A stretch of DNA of 40,601 bases, taken from assembly GCA_036491125.1 (NCBI GenBank), contig DASXCO010000119.1:1-40601 (forward strand), in the 5' to 3' direction. The stretch is from Acidimicrobiales bacterium (lineage in GTDB: Bacteria; Actinomycetota; Acidimicrobiia; Acidimicrobiales; AC-9). The notes under the pieces were generated by a model, which ran no database searches, was not told the origin of the DNA, and worked only from the letters and a program-made list of their open reading frames with translations. Positions 36,122 to 40,601 of this stretch are shown here, piece by piece. Position numbers and translations under genes: made by a program. How positions within the stretch are numbered: position 1 is the stretch's first letter; every line of letters begins with the position of its first letter.

Positions 36122-37335
36122 CCGGTCACTCCTGTCTTGCGCCAGCGAGCTTGCTCGCGCAGGTCGAACACGACCTTCGTGGCACCCCGCCGGCCGGCGG
36201 ACCCTGCGTGCTCCACGGCGTCCTGGAATCGCTCGAGCGGGTAGTGGGCGGACACCAGGCGGTCCAGGCCGGCGTGGTCGACGAGCTCGAAGGCGAGCTC
36301 GAACGTGCGCGGGCGAGACCCGTTACCGCCTGTCGACTCCCGACCGTACGCGTAGGCGCCGGTCAGGCTGATCTCCCGGTGCCACAGGGGCGTCAGGTCG
36401 ATGCGGGTCGCGCCGGGCATGCCCACCAGGATGACCCGACCTCGGGGTCGGACGACGGAGAGAGCGTGCTCGATCGAATCGGCGCTGCCCACGCAGTCGA
36501 GCACGACGTCGGCACCGCCCGTCAGCTGGGCGCCGGCGGCGAGCGAGCGGGTGAGCCGGCGAACGGCCCGGGGGACCTCGCCGGGATCGACGACCAGGTC
36601 GGCACCGAGCGCCGAGGCCAGCTGTCGCTGGGCCGGATGCTTGGCACCCGCCAACAGCGTGCCGGGGAGGGTCAGCTGGCGGAGAGCGGCGATGGTGCAC
36701 AGGCCGAGTGTCCCGGCGCCGAGCACGACGACGGTGGATCCCTCCGTCACGCCGGCGGAGAGGGCGGCGTGGACTGCACAGGCCGCCGGCTCCACCATGA
36801 CGGCGGCTTCGTCGCTCAGCCGGTCGGGGACGGGATGGAGCTGGCTGGTGTGGGCGACGAGGCCGTCGGACCAGCCGCCACCGGTGTCGGCGCAGTAGCC
36901 GGTCTGGAGCCCGGCCTTGAGGTGGCCGAAGGCGACCCGCTCGCAGCCACCTGTGTCGCCGACGGCGCACGCCGGGCAGGGAGGGTCGACCCCCCGGGCC
37001 CGGCAGCCCAGCACGGGCTCGATGACGACGCGGCCGGTCAGCGCGCGGTCAGCGCCCTCCACGTCGCCGACCACCTCGTGCCCGGGGACGAAGGGGAGGC
37101 TGACGATGGGCTCGAAGTAGCGCGAGCTCTTGCCGTCCAGAGTCGTGAGGTCGGAGCCGCAGATCCCGGCCAGGCGGGGCCGCACCCGGGTCCAGCCGGG
37201 GCCGGGAAGGTCGGGTGGGTCGATGTCGGTCAGCCGCAGGGGAGCCACGGTCACGCCCCGACCGGAGCCGAGCGACGAGACAACTCGAGCCGCCGCGTAG
37301 CGGGGGATGCTCCGCTCGAACAGGAGCGCCTTCAT
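36118..37335 (-). CDS. Zinc-dependent alcohol dehydrogenase (MDR family)
   Basis: A 405-aa medium-chain dehydrogenase. The catalytic zinc cysteine is in LAGICGSDLTTLDG, followed by PGHEVVGDVEG (His/Glu). The structural zinc cysteines are in CPACAVGDTGGC, together with an earlier CRARG. The Rossmann motif VVLGAGTLGLCT lies near residue 205 and DVVLDCVGSADS near 290, so both zinc sites and cofactor site are intact. It oxidises alcohols or reduces aldehydes with NAD(P). ATG 37335 overlaps the stop of the FAR-HAD gene (ATGA), and its own stop overlaps the LarA-like start, so all three are co-translated. An aldehyde or alcohol from the FAR domain is a plausible substrate. Confidence 0.93.
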   Translation of the reverse strand: MKALLFERSIPRYAAARVVSSLGSGRGVTVAPLRLTDIDPPDLPGPGWTRVRPRLAGICGSDLTTLDGKSSRYFEPIVSLPFVPGHEVVGDVEGADRALTGRVVIEPVLGCRARGVDPPCPACAVGDTGGCERVAFGHLKAGLQTGYCADTGGGWSDGLVAHTSQLHPVPDRLSDEAAVMVEPAACAVHAALSAGVTEGSTVVVLGAGTLGLCTIAALRQLTLPGTLLAGAKHPAQRQLASALGADLVVDPGEVPRAVRRLTRSLAAGAQLTGGADVVLDCVGSADSIEHALSVVRPRGRVILVGMPGATRIDLTPLWHREISLTGAYAYGRESTGGNGSRPRTFELAFELVDHAGLDRLVSAHYPLERFQDAVEHAGSAGRRGATKVVFDLREQARWRKTGVTG

Positions 37336-39662
37336 GACACCTCGCTCGGCGTCGCCGGGCGGGGGGCGAAAGGAAGCAGGTGCCGGGGAGCGCCGGGTGA
37401 CCTGGTCCAGTTCTCGACGTGCCAGCCGCGCTTGCGGGCGATGGTCGCCAGTTTGGCCTCGGGGTTGACGGCGACGGGGTGGCCCACCGCCTCCAGCATG
37501 GGCAGGTCGCTGCTCGAGTCGGCGTAGGCGACGGACTCGGAGAGGGAGAGGCCCTCGGTCTCGGCGTAGTCGGCCATGACCATGGCGCGGGCTTCGCCGG
37601 TCGGTGGCGGCTCGACGAGCTCGCCGATCATGCGACCGTCGCGCTCGGCCAGGCGGGCGCAGACGATGTCGTCGAATAGCGGGCGCAACGGCTCCACGAC
37701 GAGGTCGATGGCTCCCGTGATCAGCAGCGTCCGGTGGCCCCGACTGCGGTGGTCGCGGACCCGCCGGATACCGTCCGGGAACGACTTGGCCAGGATGAGG
37801 GCGCTGAACATCTCCCACGCGTCGGCGCGCACCTGCTCCGCCGGGGCCTCGTCGTAGTGACGGTAGAAGGCGCGTAGGAAGTCGCCCCGGTCGCGACGGT
37901 CGAGCGCCAGCATGCCAGGCACCTCGCGCAGCGTGCGGAGGGTGAAGCGCAGCCGGTCGCCCTCGTTGAGGTGGCGGGTTGCCAGCCAGGCGTAGGACTC
38001 GACCACGTTGGAGGCGACGAGGGTGTTCTCGAGGTCGAAGGCGGCGAGATGACGCTCCGGTGCGAGGACGGCTCGGAGTCCGCGCTCGGCGCGCGTCGGC
38101 CCGACCCGTGGCCCCGGAGTGGTGCGGACTCGGGCCTGGGTGACCACCGACGGCAGGTGCACCTCGTGGAGATAGTGGGCCCAGTCGATGACGGCGGGGT
38201 CGAAGCAGAGGGCTCGCCGATCGGCGTCGTCGGTCCGCTCCCACAGCGACAGCAACCGGTCGACCCGGAAGCGGGCTTCGGTCTCGGCGTACGACCCGTA
38301 CAGCTCCACGTAGCTGAGCGCCCGCTCGGCCTGCTGTCGCCGCTCCTCCAGATGTGAGGCCAGCTCGGCGCGGCGGCCCCGGAGCGGCAGGGCGCCCATG
38401 AGCCGCTCGGCCGCCTCCAGCCCCTTGCCGGCCCGGCTGAGCTGGCGCTGCACCTTGCCCCTACCGGGGAACGACCAGTTGGGCACCACGATGGGCTGGC
38501 CGCGCGAGTCGTACAAGGGGTGCTCGGTGAACCACGACTCGGCCAGGCTCACCAGGTGGTCGTAGCGCAGCGGGTTCCTCGTGCCCGAGGCCACCTGGTA
38601 GACATCGGGCTGCTCCGGCGGACCCTCGGCGGCCACGGCAAGGATGGCGGCCACGACCAGGTCCACTGGGATGACGTCGACCACGCCTTCGGGCACGCCC
38701 GGGAACTGTCCGAGCAGACCCCGCGCGTACGAGATGATCACGGGCTCGGCCATGCGGAATCCCCTGATCCATCCGGGATGGGGCTCGGCCAGGGCCGACT
38801 CGATGATCGACGGTCGCACGATCGTGAGCGGAAGGTCGCCGCGGTTCTCGAGGAGGGCCCGCTCGCCGAGGGCCTTGGTGTAGGCGTAGGCGTCGGGCCA
38901 GCCCAAAGACTGGGCCCGGGTGCGACCCAGCGCGACAAGGTGCTCCTTCACCCACTCGTCGCGGAGGCGTTCCGCTCGTTCGGCCAGCAGGGGGCCGCCG
39001 GCCGCCCCGAGCTCGCCCCTGGCCGCCTTGGTGAAGTGGGCCAGACGCTCGGGCTGTCGGCTCTCGGCGTCGGCGTCGGAGCGGGCCCGGCGGGCGGCGG
39101 CGACCTCGGCCCGCCAGTCTGCGTGTGTGGCGTAGGCGGTCTCGGTCAGCAGCGCCTCGGGCGCGTCGCCCCGGCGGGTGCCGGCTACGTAGGCGGTGGA
39201 GACGGCGATCAGGTGCGGACCGGGCCGTCCCGTCTCGCCGAGGGTCTCGGCGAGCCGGGACGGCCCGAGCAGGTTGACCTCGACGGCGGTGTCGAGCGGT
39301 GCGTCGAAGCTCACCGTGGCGGCCGAGTGGATCACCACGTCGCAGCCGGCGAGGACGTCCGATTCGTCGGGTTCGAGGCCCAGGCCCTCCTGCCCGACGT
39401 CACCCGAGATGACGCGGAGCCGGCGCGAGGTCTCGGCGTCGAAGCGGTCGCCGAGCTCCGCCCGCAGGCGGTTGAAGCAGTCGTTGCGCAGGATCTCCCG
39501 CTGCAGCCGGTGGGCGGCGGTGGCCCGCCGGCCGGGCCGGACGAGGATGGCGACCTCGCAGTCGGGAATGGTTCTGAGCAGCCGCTCCACCAGCGCAGTG
39601 CCGAGAAAGCCGGTGGCGCCCGTCACAGCAATGCGTTTGCCCCGCAGGGCTTCACCGATCAC
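37332..39662 (-). CDS. Fatty acyl reductase-like SDR fused to HAD-IB domain
   Basis: A 776-aa fusion. The N-terminal extended SDR (about residues 1-370, NAD_binding_4/FAR type) has AVTGATGFLGTALVERLL for NADP binding, HSAATVSFDAPLD, and the catalytic YAYTKALGE. An Arg-rich helical linker (about 200-245) is unusual. The C-terminal HAD-IB domain (about 525-770) starts AAFDLENTLVASN and continues with LLITGAIDL and YADSSSDLPML. The second HAD aspartate is Glu (D-x-E), which may weaken phosphatase action. FAR domains reduce acyl thioesters to aldehyde or alcohol. GTG 39662 starts the gene. It heads an operon with ADH, LarA-like and PlsC genes. Confidence 0.9.
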   Translation of the reverse strand: MIGEALRGKRIAVTGATGFLGTALVERLLRTIPDCEVAILVRPGRRATAAHRLQREILRNDCFNRLRAELGDRFDAETSRRLRVISGDVGQEGLGLEPDESDVLAGCDVVIHSAATVSFDAPLDTAVEVNLLGPSRLAETLGETGRPGPHLIAVSTAYVAGTRRGDAPEALLTETAYATHADWRAEVAAARRARSDADAESRQPERLAHFTKAARGELGAAGGPLLAERAERLRDEWVKEHLVALGRTRAQSLGWPDAYAYTKALGERALLENRGDLPLTIVRPSIIESALAEPHPGWIRGFRMAEPVIISYARGLLGQFPGVPEGVVDVIPVDLVVAAILAVAAEGPPEQPDVYQVASGTRNPLRYDHLVSLAESWFTEHPLYDSRGQPIVVPNWSFPGRGKVQRQLSRAGKGLEAAERLMGALPLRGRRAELASHLEERRQQAERALSYVELYGSYAETEARFRVDRLLSLWERTDDADRRALCFDPAVIDWAHYLHEVHLPSVVTQARVRTTPGPRVGPTRAERGLRAVLAPERHLAAFDLENTLVASNVVESYAWLATRHLNEGDRLRFTLRTLREVPGMLALDRRDRGDFLRAFYRHYDEAPAEQVRADAWEMFSALILAKSFPDGIRRVRDHRSRGHRTLLITGAIDLVVEPLRPLFDDIVCARLAERDGRMIGELVEPPPTGEARAMVMADYAETEGLSLSESVAYADSSSDLPMLEAVGHPVAVNPEAKLATIARKRGWHVENWTRSPGAPRHLLPFAPRPATPSEVS

Positions 39663-39699
39663 GGCACCTCTCTAGCATCCGGTCTCGATCTGCCTCCAT

Positions 39700-39845
39700 G
39701 GGCCGGCCGTCCACATCTGGGCCGGCCTCCCGGGCCGTCCTCGATCATGGGGCCGGATTTGCACCGTGGACGGCCCGGCCTGGCTCTTCGGGTCGTGCCG
39801 GCATTCCGGGCCGGCTCTTCGCCTCGTACCGGCCTTCGGGGCCGG
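39700..39845. repeat. Degenerate 31-bp GGGCCGG repeat upstream of FAR-HAD
   Basis: GGGCCGG occurs at 39700, 39719, 39750, 39808 and 39839; the last ones are 31 bp apart or a multiple of about 29-31. Segments 39782-39812 and 39813-39843 align with GGCTCTTCG and CCGG blocks in register. The 246-bp gap between the FAR-HAD start and the membrane-protein stop is otherwise featureless. It could form RNA hairpins or bind a protein several times. Not a CRISPR: spacers are not distinct. Confidence 0.6.
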
Positions 39846-39908
39846 CTTCACTCGATGTCACCTTGGACGTTCCGCGCGTCGGGTTGGTGACAGGCGCCCT
39901 CGCCAACC

Positions 39909-40439
39909 TCAGCTCTTGGGCGGCGTGTAGCGCCTCGATGCAGGTGGTGGTTTGCGCCGGGTCGGGGTCTCGTCGCGCTGGCCCCGGCGCAGAAGGCCGC
40001 CGCCTCGGGGCCGTGATCCGGCCGACGAGTCCGAGCTCCGGGCCGGGATGCTGCCGCGGCCTCGGGCCGGCGTGGCCGGGGCGCCGCCGGTTGCTTCTCG
40101 CTTCTTGGCCGCCTCGTCCCGGGCCTGGCGGCCGGCGGTGATCACGAGCCACCCGGCCAACCCGGCGTAAGGGATGGCGAGAAGCGGGTAGTTGCCCCAA
40201 GGGCCGATGAAGGCGAGGAAGAGCGCAGCCAGCCCCACGATGTAGCGCTTGTTGACCAGCAGGGAGCTGGCCAGCAGCCCGGCCAGGATGAGCCCGCTGA
40301 TCAGGGCGAGCAAGGGTGTCGTCTGACCCTTGCGCACGTGGTCACCGAGCTGGGGAATCCAGATGGCGAGGACCACGACGGCGGCCAAGCCCGCCGCGGC
40401 CAGCGTGATCTGGCGCTGCCGCTGGTCCAGCGGGTTCAC
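39909..40439 (-). CDS. Small membrane protein with basic C-terminal tail
   Basis: A 176-aa protein with about four hydrophobic segments in the first 105 residues (TLAAAGLAAVVVLAIWIP; LLALISGLILAGLLASSLLV; IVGLAALFLAFIGPWG; LLAIPYAGLAGWLVITAG) and a Arg/Lys/Pro-rich cytoplasmic tail of about 70 residues. No enzyme motif; the family is not recognised. GTG 40439 is the start and overlaps the end of a 22-codon ORF (ATG 40504) as GTGA, a possible leader. It may be in one transcript with whatever ends at 40515. Confidence 0.75.
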   Translation of the reverse strand: MNPLDQRQRQITLAAAGLAAVVVLAIWIPQLGDHVRKGQTTPLLALISGLILAGLLASSLLVNKRYIVGLAALFLAFIGPWGNYPLLAIPYAGLAGWLVITAGRQARDEAAKKREATGGAPATPARGRGSIPARSSDSSAGSRPRGGGLLRRGQRDETPTRRKPPPASRRYTPPKS

Positions 40440-40514
40440 GACGGCCCCGGGCCCGGCGGTACCGACGCAGCAGGGAGCGGGTCGGGGGCGGAAACACTCT
40501 CCATTTCGCCCACG

Positions 40515-40601
40515 CTACCTCTCGACGGGGCTGGTCCCCCGGGGCTCGCCCAGGGCAATCGGGCCCTCGTCGAGGGCGCTGCTGCCCGTCGGAACGAGGA
40601 C
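40515..40601 (-). CDS. Possible C-terminal end of a gene running off the edge
   Basis: On the minus strand a frame is open from the window edge to TAG at 40517-40515 and encodes 28 residues, VLVPTGSSALDEGP followed by IALGEPRGTSPVER. The composition is protein-like and the position is right for the gene preceding the membrane protein, but 28 residues are too few to assign a family. It may be chance. Confidence 0.3.
   Translation of the reverse strand, partial: VLVPTGSSALDEGPIALGEPRGTSPVER

Noticed and set aside
39700-39845. CRISPR array
   Set aside because: Repeats are degenerate, short and contiguous without unique spacers; no cas gene nearby.
38520-39890. 456-codon plus-strand open frame
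   Set aside because: Antisense of the FAR-HAD gene; Gly/Val/Leu periodic shadow sequence.

Overview
The window is high-GC and gene-dense. GTG and TTG starts are frequent, and several starts sit 6-9 nt behind TAnnnT boxes, as in leaderless actinobacterial mRNAs. It also carries CGAAC-N4-GTTCG LexA boxes, a DUF222/HNH (13E12-type) gene, and F420-type PPOX, WhiB-era style regulators such as CsoR, RsbW and PP2C-GAF proteins. This suggests a chromosomal segment of an actinobacterium, perhaps Acidimicrobiia or a relative; the class-level guess is inference. I see no tRNA, rRNA, CRISPR array, insertion sequence or phage gene.

Left part (1-8.9 kb): a CsoR repressor overlaps a YraQ/ArsP-type permease with a His-rich tail. 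A VC0807-like membrane protein follows. An ArsR repressor and an AHSA1/SRPBCC protein run leftward from a promoter whose -10 lies inside a GGTAAG-N6-CTTACC palindrome. A GNAT gene and an unrecognised 310-aa gene run rightward. Next come a KdpD-like kinase with a KdpE-like regulator (no kdpFABC present), a small membrane protein, a His-rich anchored protein and a PPOX protein.

Middle (8.9-15.2 kb): dinB has a LexA box over its start. A cupin and a cysteine-less HesB/IscA homologue lie on the same strand. An ECF sigma factor with a transmembrane tail overlaps (GTGA) a 65-aa secreted peptide. Then come a lipoprotein, peptide deformylase, and a DUF222-HNH gene with its own LexA box.

Accessory core (15.4-26.9 kb): a six-gene rightward operon encodes a Tat-exported 16-cysteine RlpA/expansin-like protein, a MauE-like membrane protein, a GNAT, an acyl or peptidyl carrier protein, a cytochrome P450 and an adenylate-forming ligase, with three 4-bp overlaps. 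It looks like a compact carrier-protein tailoring pathway joined to a disulfide-export module, and is the best candidate for an undescribed system. Facing it is a leftward five-gene set: LysR, GAF-GAF-PP2C phosphatase, RsbW-like ATPase, family 2 glycosyltransferase and alpha/beta hydrolase.

Right part (27-40.6 kb): a HAD-PlsC fusion converges on glutamate synthase large subunit, which carries a roughly 115-residue Ala/Lys/Asp-rich insertion. A tightly packed leftward operon then encodes a fatty acyl reductase-like SDR fused to a HAD domain, a zinc alcohol dehydrogenase, a LarA-like protein and a PlsC acyltransferase, probably for lipid modification. A degenerate 31-bp GGGCCGG repeat lies upstream of that operon. 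A small membrane protein and the likely tail of another gene close the window.
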